Assembly: GCA_044866775.1 (NCBI GenBank)
Contig: JBIOUG010000116.1
Location: 25,302 to 89,301 of the forward strand
Direction of reading: 5' to 3'
DNA length: 64,000 nt
DNA from: DASUNQ01 sp044866775
Lineage (GTDB): Bacteria > Acidobacteriota > Thermoanaerobaculia > Multivoradales > UBA5704
The notes below the pieces were generated by a model that saw nothing but the letters and a program-made list of their open reading frames with translations, did not search any database and was not told the origin of the DNA. The translations under genes and the position numbers were made by a program. Positions 40,083-48,333 of the stretch are shown here, piece by piece (position 1 is the first letter of the stretch; each line of letters opens with the position of its first letter).

Positions 40083-41273
40083 CTAGGCCGAGATCGCCGT
40101 CGACAGCTCCCCTTGCAGGCCGGCCGCGACCCGCAGGTCGGCGGCGCGGTGCGTGCTCTCCCAGACGAAGTCCGGCTCCGGACGACCGAAGTGGCCGTAG
40201 GCGGCGGTGCGGCGGTAGATCGGGCGGCGCAGGTCCAGGTACTCGATGATGCCGCGCGGCGCCAGCGGGAAGAGCTCGCGCACCATGCCTTCGATGCGGC
40301 GGTCGCTCGTCGCGCCGGTGTCGAAGGTGTCGACGTGTACCGACACCGGCTCGGCGACGCCGATGGCGTAGGCGAGCTGCACCTCGGCCTTCTCCGCCAG
40401 GCCGGCGGCGACCAGGTTCTTGGCGATGTGGCGCGCCATGTAGCTGGCCGAGCGGTCAACCTTCGTCGGGTCCTTCCCCGAGAAGGCGCCGCCGCCGTGG
40501 CTGCCGACGCCGCCGTAGGTGTCGACGATGATCTTGCGGCCGGTCAGGCCACAGTCTCCCTGCGGCCCGCCGACGACGAAACGGCCCGTCGGGTTGATGT
40601 GGAAGATGGTGCCGGCGTCGAGCAGCTCGGCCGGGATCTCGTGGCGGATGACCTTCTCGACGACGACGCGCCGGATCTCCTCGTTGGAGACGTCGGCGTC
40701 GTGCTGCGTCGACACCACGACCGTGTGCACCCGCACCGGCCGGCCCTCGTCGTCGTACTCGACCGTCACCTGGCTCTTGCCGTCCGGCCGCAGCCACGGC
40801 AGCTCGCCGGAGCGGCGGGCGGCGGCGAGGCGGCGGGTGAGGCGGTGGGCGAGCGTGATGGGCAGCGGCATGAGCTGGTCGGTCTCGCGGCAGGCGTAGC
40901 CGAACATCAGCCCCTGGTCCCCGGCGCCGCCGACGTCTACCCCCTGAGCGATGTCCGGCGACTGCGGGTCGATGGCCGAGAGCACGGCGCAGTGCGCGTA
41001 GTCGAAGCCGTAGTCGACGCGGTCGTAGCCGATCTCCTGGATCGTGCGCCGGGCGACGGCGGCGAAGTCCACCTGCGTGCGCGCGGTCGAGGTGATCTCG
41101 CCAGCCAGGAAGACCATCCCGGTCGTCACCAGCGTCTCGCAGGCGACGCGCCCGGTCTTGTCGTGGCGCAGCACCTCGTCGAGGACGGCGTCGGAGATCT
41201 GGTCGGCGACCTTGTCGGGGTGTCCCTCGGTGACCGACTCCGAGGTGAACAGGTGGGTCTCGCGTTGCGTCAT
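40083..41273 (-). CDS. metK: S-adenosylmethionine synthetase
   Basis: A 396-residue enzyme making SAM from methionine and ATP. Signature segments are SESVTEGHPDKVADQISDAVLD, GAGDQGLMFGYAC, the P-loop-like GGAFSGKDPTKVDRSA, and FVVGGPQGDCGLTGRKIIVDTYGG. It keeps the metal- and ATP-binding residues of the family and the usual length. No SAM riboswitch was recognised in the ~190-bp upstream region, which ends in a palindromic element. Confidence 0.97.
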   Translation of the reverse strand: MTQRETHLFTSESVTEGHPDKVADQISDAVLDEVLRHDKTGRVACETLVTTGMVFLAGEITSTARTQVDFAAVARRTIQEIGYDRVDYGFDYAHCAVLSAIDPQSPDIAQGVDVGGAGDQGLMFGYACRETDQLMPLPITLAHRLTRRLAAARRSGELPWLRPDGKSQVTVEYDDEGRPVRVHTVVVSTQHDADVSNEEIRRVVVEKVIRHEIPAELLDAGTIFHINPTGRFVVGGPQGDCGLTGRKIIVDTYGGVGSHGGGAFSGKDPTKVDRSASYMARHIAKNLVAAGLAEKAEVQLAYAIGVAEPVSVHVDTFDTGATSDRRIEGMVRELFPLAPRGIIEYLDLRRPIYRRTAAYGHFGRPEPDFVWESTHRAADLRVAAGLQGELSTAISA

Positions 41274-41412
41274 GCTGACACCTCTCGCGCAGAGCAGGGG
41301 ATTTCCGGGGCGCCAGCGGTCTGCCGTCGCCTTCGAGGACGAGGGAGAGACGAGGTACCCGGGCGGCTGGGTGCGGATGCTACCACGCGACGGCCGGCGG
41401 GCGAAGACGGTA

Positions 41413-41458
41413 GGCGCGAAGGCTTTCGCGCCGTCGCGCGACCAGCGCGACGGGCTCC
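41413..41458 (+). repeat. Dispersed palindromic element, copy 4 (short form, intergenic)
   Basis: Hairpin A GGCGCGAAGGCTTTCGCGCC at 41413-41432 runs directly into GTCGCGC-GACCA-GCGCGAC and GGGCTCC, so the linker and the left outer stem of hairpin B are missing. It lies between metK and the DUF84-like gene, just past the latter's stop. Confidence 0.75.
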
Positions 41459-41463
41459 TAGCG

Positions 41464-42057
41464 CTACCGCGGCCGGCCGTCGCGGGCGCCGTAGAAGAGC
41501 GTCGCCAGCGCGTGCATGGTGGCGAGGGCGACGGCGTGGCGCCGCGTCTCGAGCCCGCCGGTCAACGAGCTGATCATGCCGCCGCTCTTGCGCGTGCCCG
41601 GCACCGCGAACGGCACCTGGTCGCTGTCGAGCTCGCGCACGATGTAGTCGGGGAGCTGGATCGCGCCGCTGCCTCCCCAGGCCTCGCCGAGGCGGCTGCG
41701 CACCACGGTCCAGTTGCGGACGAAGTAGCGCAGCCGGCCGTCGATCTCGACCGTGTCGAGGCCGCCGTCGGTGGCGACGTAGAAGTGATACGTCGTCCTC
41801 AGCGTCGCCTCGAGCGCCAGCACCTTCTTGCGCACGCGCCGGATCACCTCTTCGTCCGACACCGCCAGCCCGAGCGGCGACTCCTCGCACGGCTGCGGCA
41901 CCACCGCCACCGAGATCTGCCGGTCGAGCCCGTCCTTGAAGTAGCGCAGGAACCCCTCGCGCACGCCGAGCAGCGTGTCGGGCGTGGGACGGGCGACCGC
42001 CACCTCGACGCCGCCGGTTTGGAGGCGCTGCCAGAAGTTCTTAAGATCGTCGGACAT
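41464..42057 (-). CDS. DUF84-like protein (possible non-canonical NTP phosphatase)
   Basis: A 197-residue protein. VEVAVARPTPDTLLGVREGFLRYF, YVATDGGLDTVEIDGR, EAWGGSGAIQLPDYIVRELDSDQ and KSGGMISSLTGGLETRR resemble the DUF84/inosine-xanthosine triphosphatase (YjjX) fold, where damaged purine NTPs are hydrolysed. The usual GSxNPxK start is not conserved, so catalysis is uncertain. The start is ATG 42057, which shares the tetranucleotide CATG with the start of the divergent gene at 42056; a downstream start is possible. Confidence 0.6.
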   Translation of the reverse strand: MSDDLKNFWQRLQTGGVEVAVARPTPDTLLGVREGFLRYFKDGLDRQISVAVVPQPCEESPLGLAVSDEEVIRRVRKKVLALEATLRTTYHFYVATDGGLDTVEIDGRLRYFVRNWTVVRSRLGEAWGGSGAIQLPDYIVRELDSDQVPFAVPGTRKSGGMISSLTGGLETRRHAVALATMHALATLFYGARDGRPR

Positions 42058-42865
42058 GATCTCCAGCCGGCAGAACAAGAAGGTCAAGGATATTCGCCGG
42101 CTCCTACGCTGTAAAGGCGAGCAGACCCTGCTCGAAGGCCCGCACCTGGTGGCCGAAGCGCTCGATGCGCGCATCGCGATCGAGACCGTCCTCGCCACCG
42201 GCGCCTTCCTCGACACGCCCGAGGGACGGCGCCTGCGCAACGGCCTCCCGGTGGCGCCGCTCGAGGTCGAGCCGCACCTGCTCGAGAGCCTGACCGACGC
42301 CGACTCGCCGCGCGGCATCGCCGCCGTCGCCCGCCTCCCGCGCGCCGGCGCCGAACGGCTGCCGGTCGTGCCGCGCGGGCAGTACCTCTACGTCGAAGGG
42401 CTGCAAGACCCCGGCAACCTCGGGGCGCTGGCGCGCGTCGCCGAGGCGGCCGGCGCCGCCGCCATGGCGCTCTCCCCCGGCACCGCCAGCCCCAACCACC
42501 CGCGCGCCCTCCGCGCCTCGGCCGGCAGCCTGCTCCGCCTCCCCGTCGCCGTGGACGCCGAGCCGGCCGCGGTCGCCGCGCGCCTCGCCGGCCTCGCGCC
42601 GCGCTGGGCCGCGCTCGTGCCGCGGGGCGGCCTCGACCTCTACGCCGCGCCGCTGCCAGCCGACGCGGCGCTCGTCCTCGCGCTCGGCGCCGAAGGCCCC
42701 GGCCTCTCGCCCGAGCTGGCGCGGCGCTGCGACCTGCGGCTGACGATCCCGATCGAGCCCCCCGTCGAGTCGCTCAACGCCACGGTCGCCGCCGCGCTCG
42801 TGCTCTTCGAGCTGCGCCGCCGGCGGCTGCAACCCGGAAGCACAGTCCGCCACCGGACCATGTAG
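42056..42865 (+). CDS. SPOUT-family (TrmH/RlmB-like) RNA 2'-O-methyltransferase
   Basis: A 269-residue protein. The N-terminal substrate-binding domain starts ISSRQNKKVKDIRRLL, the family's usual opening, which fixes ATG 42056. The SPOUT motifs are EGLQDPGNLGALARVAEAAG (motif 1), LALGAEGPGLS (motif 2) and IPIEPPVESLNATVAAALVLFEL (motif 3), forming the knotted SAM site. It probably methylates a ribose in rRNA or tRNA; the exact target is not readable. Confidence 0.9.
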   Translation: MISSRQNKKVKDIRRLLRCKGEQTLLEGPHLVAEALDARIAIETVLATGAFLDTPEGRRLRNGLPVAPLEVEPHLLESLTDADSPRGIAAVARLPRAGAERLPVVPRGQYLYVEGLQDPGNLGALARVAEAAGAAAMALSPGTASPNHPRALRASAGSLLRLPVAVDAEPAAVAARLAGLAPRWAALVPRGGLDLYAAPLPADAALVLALGAEGPGLSPELARRCDLRLTIPIEPPVESLNATVAAALVLFELRRRRLQPGSTVRHRTM

Positions 42866-43382
42866 AGCGGCGCCGCTCGCCGCGTTTTCCCCGAGCCGGG
42901 GCGCCGCCGGGTTGCCCGCCGGCGATGCCAATCTGGCCGGAATGCACCGTTCTCGGAGCCGCGGAACGCGTTTTTCCGGCCGCGCAACGAACTTTTCGCT
43001 CAAGATCCAAACTCTTGGAGAAAGTAACGATCTTTCGCCTCCGGATCCAAACTTACGGAGCGCGCGATGATCCGGGAGCCCAAGATCCAAACTCTTGGAC
43101 GGCGCAACGAACTTCGCGCGAAAGATCCAAACTTTCGGAGCGCGCACGGAACTTCTCGCCCAAGATCCAAACTCTTGGAGCGTGCACGAGTCGGCAGGCG
43201 CCGGCACCGCCCCGGACGGCCGCGCGCGGTGCCGGGCCAGGCGGGAGGAAGCGCCGGGTAGCGGGATGAAGAGTCGCCGGCCGGCTTTTCATTGAGACCT
43301 GCTTTAGCTATCCTGGCTCTCCGGTTCCCCGATCAACGCAGCGTGTGGAGCAGGCTCCCGGCCGGAGCCCTGTCGCCTCGAC
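42866..43382. other. 517-bp non-coding region upstream of the TIR gene
   Basis: It holds a perfect palindrome GAGCGGCGCCGCTC near 42868, the 40-bp tandem hairpin array at 42981-43180, a GC-rich stretch, and a candidate promoter TTTTCA-N17-TATCCT (43286-43314) before the TIR gene. Short frames through the array are not credible because 40 is not a multiple of 3. Confidence 0.6.
42981..43180 (+). repeat. Array of five 40-bp tandem units, each a hairpin with conserved ATCCAAA loop
   Basis: Units start at 42981, 43021, 43061, 43101 and 43141 and are exactly 40 bp. GATCCAAACT and a following GGA are constant; flanks vary. Units 1, 3 and 5 pair CAAGA with TCTTG around TCCAAAC. Unit 4 pairs CGAAAG with CTTTCG around ATCCAAA, and unit 2 pairs CTCCG with CGGAG. 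Stem bases change together, which implies selection for the hairpin. The array ends 202 bp before the TIR gene. Confidence 0.85.
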
Positions 43383-46248
43383 ATGAGCGAGCCTCTCTCC
43401 TTCGACGTCTTCCTCAGCCACAGCGTCAAGGACAAGGCGGTCGTGCGCGCCATCGCGGAACGGCTGCGGGCGGACGGGCTGCGGGTGTGGCTCGACGACT
43501 GGGAGATCCACCCTGGCGACAGCATCCCGGCGAAGATCGAGGAAGGCCTCGAGCGTTCCCGTGTGCTCGTGCTCTGCATGTCGGCGCATGCGTTCGGCGC
43601 GGACTGGGCGCAGTTGGAGGCCGGCACCTTCCGATTCCGCGACCCGCTGAACAAGGAGCGGCGGTTCGTTCCACTGCGGCTCGACGACGCTCCGATCCGG
43701 GAGGCCCTCGCGCAGTTTCTCTATCTCGATTGGCGGACGGAGGAGCGCGAGCAGGAGTACTCGAGGCTGCTCGAAGCCTGCCGGCCGTCGAGGAGCGAGC
43801 TGACCCCGGAGCAAGAGGCGGCGCGGGAGCGTCTTCAGGAGAGGATTCTCTCGCTCGGTCACACGGATTGGATCCGTTCCGTTGCGTTCAGCCCAGACGG
43901 AACCCACGCTCTCTCCGGCTCCGACGACGACACGGTGCGGCTCTGGGACGTCGAATCCGGACGCTCCCTGCGCGTGCTCGAAGGCCACTCCGACAGCGTC
44001 TGGAGCGTAGCCTGGAGCCCCGATGGCGAGCGCGCCTTCTCCGGGGCGGTCAACGGCGTGACGCGGGTCTGGGACGTGGAGGACGATGCGCTACGGGCGG
44101 TCCTCCAGGCGGAGAAGGAAGGCGTGGAGGGCCCCCAATCCGAGGACGAGCCCCAGGTCCAATACACCAACGCCAAGGTCCTGCTCGTCGGCGAGAGCGG
44201 CGCGGGCAAGACAGGTCTTTCCTTCCGGCTGGCCCTCAACGACTGGAAGCCCAGCCCTTCGACCGTCGGCGCCTGGGCCCACGCAGTGGAAGCTGCCGGT
44301 GTCTGCCGCCGGCGGCGTCGAGCGCGAAATCTGGCTATGGGATTTCGGCGGCCAGGCGGACCAGCGGCTGATCCACCAGCTCTATATGGAGGAGACCGCT
44401 CTGGCGGTGCTGGTCTTCGATGGCCAGAAGGAGGATCTGTTCGAGACACTGGGCCAGTGGGACCGCGAGCTGGCGCGCGCCTCACGCCTGCCGTTCACCA
44501 AGCTGCTCGCGGCGGGCCGCGTGGATGCCGGCGGCTTGCGCGTGAGCCGGAGCCAAGTCGAGACGTTTGCCGAGGAGCGCGGCTTCGTCGGCTTCCTTGA
44601 GACCAGCGCCCAATACGACATCGGCTGCCAGGAGCTCAGAGAAGCGATCCTCGCCGGGATTCGCTGGGCCGACATCACATGGCGGTCGTCGCCGCGGTTG
44701 TTCAAGCGGCTCAAGGAGGAGATCGTCCGCCTCAAGGACGCGGGCCGAGTCTTGATGCGGTTCAACGAGCTGCGCGACGCCCTGCGCCTCCGCCTGGCTG
44801 GCGAGAACGCCGACTTCAAGGACGACGAGCTGAAGACGGTAGTGAGCCTCCTTGCCGGCCCCGGCGTGGTGTGGAAGCTGAAGTTCGGCAGCTGGGTGCT
44901 GCTCCAGCCGGAGCGGATCAATGCCTACGCCCAGGCGGTGATCCAGACGGTGCGTAGCGACGAGCTCGAGCGAGGGTACGTCCCGGAGGAACGGGTGCTC
45001 GCCGGCGATCTGACGTATCAGTCGTCGCTGCAGCGCCTGGACGCCGACGAAGAGCGCTTCGTGTTGCTGGCGATGCACCAGACCTTGGTCGAGCGCGGTC
45101 TGTGCCTGCGTGAGCACACGGACACGGGGCCGATGCTGATCTTCCCCAGCTACTACCGCCGCGAGCGACCGGAGCTGGTGGGGCATCCGGCCGTGCTGGT
45201 GAGCTACCGCTTCAATGGCTTCCTCGACGACATCTACGCCACGCTGGTGGTGCGGCTCCACCATACACAGTCCTTCGAGCGCGACGAGCTCTGGCGCTAC
45301 GCCGCCGACTTCAAGACGCTGACCGGCAAGCAACTCGGCGTCAAGCTGGCGCGCCGGGCCGAGGGTGCGGGCGAGCTGGAGGTGTACTTCGATCCGTCTA
45401 TCCTGGCCGAGGAGAAGATCATCTTCAGCCGCTACGTCCACGGGCACCTGTTGCAAAAGGCGCAGGACGTGGTGCGGCTGAGGCACTACGTGGGCCCGCA
45501 CTGCGGCACGCCGGTAGGAGGCCGGGAGGTGGCGATGCGCAGGCTGGAGGCATGGTTAGAGAGCAAGGCGGCGGCCCAGGCAGTGGGAGGACGCAGCAAG
45601 CGGCTGAGCAAACCCGAGACGCCGACGATCGTCTGTCAGGAGTGCGAGAAGCGAGTCCCGTTGTGGGACGAGCTTGAGCAGTGGTTCGCCAGCCCGGAGA
45701 CCCAGAGCCGCGTGCGCGAGCTGCAGGAGCAATCGCAGCTCGTGCTCGACAGCGAGAGCAAGGAGCGAGCCTTGGTGGGCGAGGTCATCTCGACCGTCGC
45801 GCTCGCCGGGCAGATCAGCCGCGAGTTCAACATCAGCGACCACGGCATCGACATGGAGATCGAGTTCAAGGACGACGCCGGCGAGGCCACCGGGCGGAAG
45901 CTCTATCTCCAGCTCAAGTCCGGCGACTCCTACCTGCGGGAGCGCAAACGTGACGGCGCGGAGATCTTCACCATCAAGGACGAGCGCCACGCCCGCTATT
46001 GGATGGCGCAGGCATTCCACGTCCTGCTGGTGATCCGCACCTCGGACGGCGAGGTGCGCTGGATGGAGGTGCGCGATTGGCTGCGGCGCGCCAGCGAGAC
46101 CGACAAGGCGCCGCCGAAGCAGGTCGTCTTCGAGGGCGAGCGCTTCGACGTGATGAGCGTGCGCCGGTGGCGAGACCGGGTGCGCGAGCAGTCAGGCACG
46201 GGCGACGCGCGCGGAGCTGAGCGAGGCCGCGGCCCTTCCGTGGTCTAA
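43383..46248 (+). pseudogene. TIR-WD40-ROC GTPase-DUF4365 protein, interrupted by a frameshift at ~44283
   Basis: Two overlapping frames (43383-44600 and 44086-46248) make one ~954-residue protein if the G at 44283 is skipped. The TIR domain (1-~135) has FDVFLSHSVKD and the likely catalytic Glu79 (ADWAQLEAGTF). Two WD40 repeats follow (~158-240). The ROC GTPase has G1 GESGAGKT (~residue 270), G3 WDFGGQ, a G4-like AGRVDAGG and ETSA. After a winged-helix/COR-like region and a Cys pair (CQECEKR) comes a C-terminal DUF4365 domain with nuclease-like DHGIDMEIEF and LQLKSGD. This resembles STAND-like immune receptors: a TIR NADase effector, GTPase switch and nuclease or sensor. The break falls just after G1, so as read neither half has a full GTPase. 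A sequencing error is possible. Confidence 0.8.
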
Positions 46249-46357
46249 TACCGCGCTCGGACGCCGCCAGCGCGGCGGACCCAATCGCGAGCGACGCCGT
46301 GGCGCCAGAGATCGCCCGAACGCGCGAGCGCTGGCCGGTCCCCTGCTCCCTTACCTG

Positions 46358-47896
46358 ATGCCTTTTTTGCTCCCAGCCGCGCCTCGGCCGTCTCGCCCGC
46401 GCCACGCCGCGCGCACCCTGCTCCGTCTGCTCGTCGGCCTCTCCCTGCTTTCCGCCCTTGCCGCCTGCCGCCCAACCGAAGCCCCCGCCGCCCCGCAGGT
46501 CGAGCCCCTTCCCGCCGGCAGCAACATCCTCCTCATCACCATCGACACCCTGCGCGCCGATCACCTCTCGGCCTACGGCTACGCGCGGGCCACCTCGCCG
46601 GCGATCGACCGGCTGGCCGCCGAGGGGGTGCGCTTCGATCAGGCGGCGGTGCAGTGGCCGAAGACCGGGCCGTCGTTCGCCTCGATCTTCACCGCCACCT
46701 ATCCCAAGGACAACGGCATCGTGCGCAAGGTGGGGATCCCCATCCCCTGCCGCTTCCGCATGCTGGCCGAGGAGCTGCGGGCGCAGGGCTACGCCACCCA
46801 CGCCGTCGTCGCCAACGGGGCGGTGGGGAGCGACTTCTACTTCGACCAGGGGTTCGACACCTTCGTCGAGACCTGGAAGCTGCCGGCCGGGCGGCGCGGC
46901 GAGGACCCCAATCGGGCCGAGGCGGTGACGCGGCTGGCGATCGGCCTCCTGGATCGCATCGACCGCGCCAAGCCGTTCTTCCTCTGGGTCCACTACCTCG
47001 ACCCGCACTGGCCCTACGACGCGCCGGGACCTTGGCAGGAGCGCTTCCAGGGCGACGCGCAGTGGGACGGCGCGACGCGCATCCCGGTCGCCGCGGGCAA
47101 GGCGAAGCAGGAGATGATGGGCATCGGCGACGGCCAGGCGGTGGACGGCCGCGACGAGCTGGCCTTCTACGTCGCCCGCTACGACGCCGAGATCGCCTAC
47201 ACCGACGCCCAGATCGGCAAGCTCCTGGCCGCGGCGCGGCGGCGCGGCCTGCTCGCGAAGACCCTCACCGCTCTCACCGCCGACCACGGCGAGTCGCTGG
47301 GCGACCACCATTACTACTTCGACCACGGCCGCTTCGGCTTCGAGAGCTGCCTGCGGGTGCCGCTGATCCTCCACTACCCCGGGGTGCTGGCGCCGCGCGT
47401 CGATCGCCAACCGGCGGCGCTGGTCCACCTGGCGCCCACCCTCCTCGAAGCTGCCGGCGCCCGCCGCCCGGGCGGCGCCTGGATGCAGGGCCGGAGCCTC
47501 ACGCCGCGCCTCCGCGGCGCGCCGCCGGCCGCCGGCGACTCCACCCTCCTCGCCTTTTCCGAAGCGGGATACGAGCAGGACGGGAAATGGCAGAAGATCG
47601 TCCGCGACGGGCGCTGGAAGCTGGTCTACGCGCAGGGCCTCGCCGACCAGCGCTGGATCGCCGGCGAGGGCGTGCGCTTCGCGCTCTTCGACTTGGAGGC
47701 GGACCCGGCCGAGACGCGCAACGTGGCGGACCAGCGCCCCGAGGAGCGCCAGCGCCTGGTGCGCGCGCTCTGGCGCTGGGACCGCGCGCCGCGCTTCGAG
47801 GCGCTGTCGGAGCCGGCGAGCGCGGCGTGCGGTGAGGAGCGCGGGATGGAGAAAGAGACGGAGGAGCTGCTGCGCAGCCTGGGATATATCCAATGA
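46358..47896 (+). CDS. Sulfatase-family (alkaline phosphatase superfamily) lipoprotein
   Basis: 512 residues. The lipoprotein signal ends LSALAAC (Cys37). The hydrolase core has NILLITIDTLRADHLSAYGY (first metal ligands), LTADHGESLGDH and HGRFGFESCLRVPLILHYPG. The usual nucleophile motif CxPSR reads TGPSF here, so the Cys/Ser is replaced by Thr and the Arg by Phe; Thr nucleophiles occur in phosphoethanolamine-transferase relatives, so it may be a phospho- or sulfo-transferring enzyme, or inactive. The C-terminal tail ends ETEELLRSLGYIQ, common in this group. It overlaps rpiB by four bases. Confidence 0.83.
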   Translation: MPFLLPAAPRPSRPRHAARTLLRLLVGLSLLSALAACRPTEAPAAPQVEPLPAGSNILLITIDTLRADHLSAYGYARATSPAIDRLAAEGVRFDQAAVQWPKTGPSFASIFTATYPKDNGIVRKVGIPIPCRFRMLAEELRAQGYATHAVVANGAVGSDFYFDQGFDTFVETWKLPAGRRGEDPNRAEAVTRLAIGLLDRIDRAKPFFLWVHYLDPHWPYDAPGPWQERFQGDAQWDGATRIPVAAGKAKQEMMGIGDGQAVDGRDELAFYVARYDAEIAYTDAQIGKLLAAARRRGLLAKTLTALTADHGESLGDHHYYFDHGRFGFESCLRVPLILHYPGVLAPRVDRQPAALVHLAPTLLEAAGARRPGGAWMQGRSLTPRLRGAPPAAGDSTLLAFSEAGYEQDGKWQKIVRDGRWKLVYAQGLADQRWIAGEGVRFALFDLEADPAETRNVADQRPEERQRLVRALWRWDRAPRFEALSEPASAACGEERGMEKETEELLRSLGYIQ

Positions 47897-48333
47897 AGAT
47901 CGCGCTCGGCTCCGACCACGCCGGGTTCCGCTACAAGCAGCGGCTCGCCGAGCTGCTGCGCGCCGAGGGGCACGAGGTGGTGGACTTCGGCACCCACTCC
48001 GAGGAGTCCGTCGACTACCCGCTCTTCGTCCGCCCGGCGGCCGCGGCGGTGGCGCGCGGCGACTGCGACCGCGCCATCGTCCTCGGCGGCTCGGGCAACG
48101 GCGAGGCGATGGCCGCCAACCGCCTGCGCGGCGTCCGCTGCGCCCTCTGCTGGTCCCCCGAGTCGGCCCGCCTCGCCCGCCAGCACAACGACGCCAACGT
48201 CCTCTCGCTCGGCGAGCGGCTGATCCCCTGGGACACCGCCGAGGAGATCGTGCGGATCTGGCTGACGACTCCGTTCGAGGGCGGCCGTCACGTGCGGCGG
48301 ATCGAGATGCTGGATGCTTTCCTCCCTACCTGA
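47893..48333 (+). CDS. rpiB: Ribose-5-phosphate isomerase B
   Basis: A 146-residue RpiB/LacAB-family isomerase interconverting ribose-5-phosphate and ribulose-5-phosphate. Seen are GSDHAGFRYK, the family segment HEVVDFGTHSEESVDYP, VLGGSGNGEAMAANRLRGVRCALCW (the catalytic Cys position is Ser or Gly here, as in the non-Cys subgroup), and HNDANVLSLGERLI. ATG 47893 overlaps the sulfatase stop (ATGA). The 3' end overlaps murB by 20 bases and carries the 18-bp repeat. Confidence 0.93.
   Translation: MKIALGSDHAGFRYKQRLAELLRAEGHEVVDFGTHSEESVDYPLFVRPAAAAVARGDCDRAIVLGGSGNGEAMAANRLRGVRCALCWSPESARLARQHNDANVLSLGERLIPWDTAEEIVRIWLTTPFEGGRHVRRIEMLDAFLPT

Noticed and set aside
41274..41412. SAM riboswitch before metK, or SAH riboswitch before ahcY (39984-40082)
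   Set aside because: No recognisable core of the known SAM or SAH aptamer classes; only a simple GC-rich stem-loop is seen before ahcY.
42981..43180. CRISPR array
   Set aside because: Units are contiguous 40-mers with a short conserved core and no repeat/spacer alternation of 25-40 bp; no cas genes nearby.
42925..43295. Short coding frames across the 40-bp repeat
   Set aside because: A 40-bp period shifts frame every unit; the hairpin conservation is at nucleotide level.
44270..44290. Programmed -1 frameshift site in the TIR gene
   Set aside because: GGGCCCA is present but not in the required X-XXY-YYZ phase, and the shift needed is to skip one base; mutation or sequencing error is simpler.
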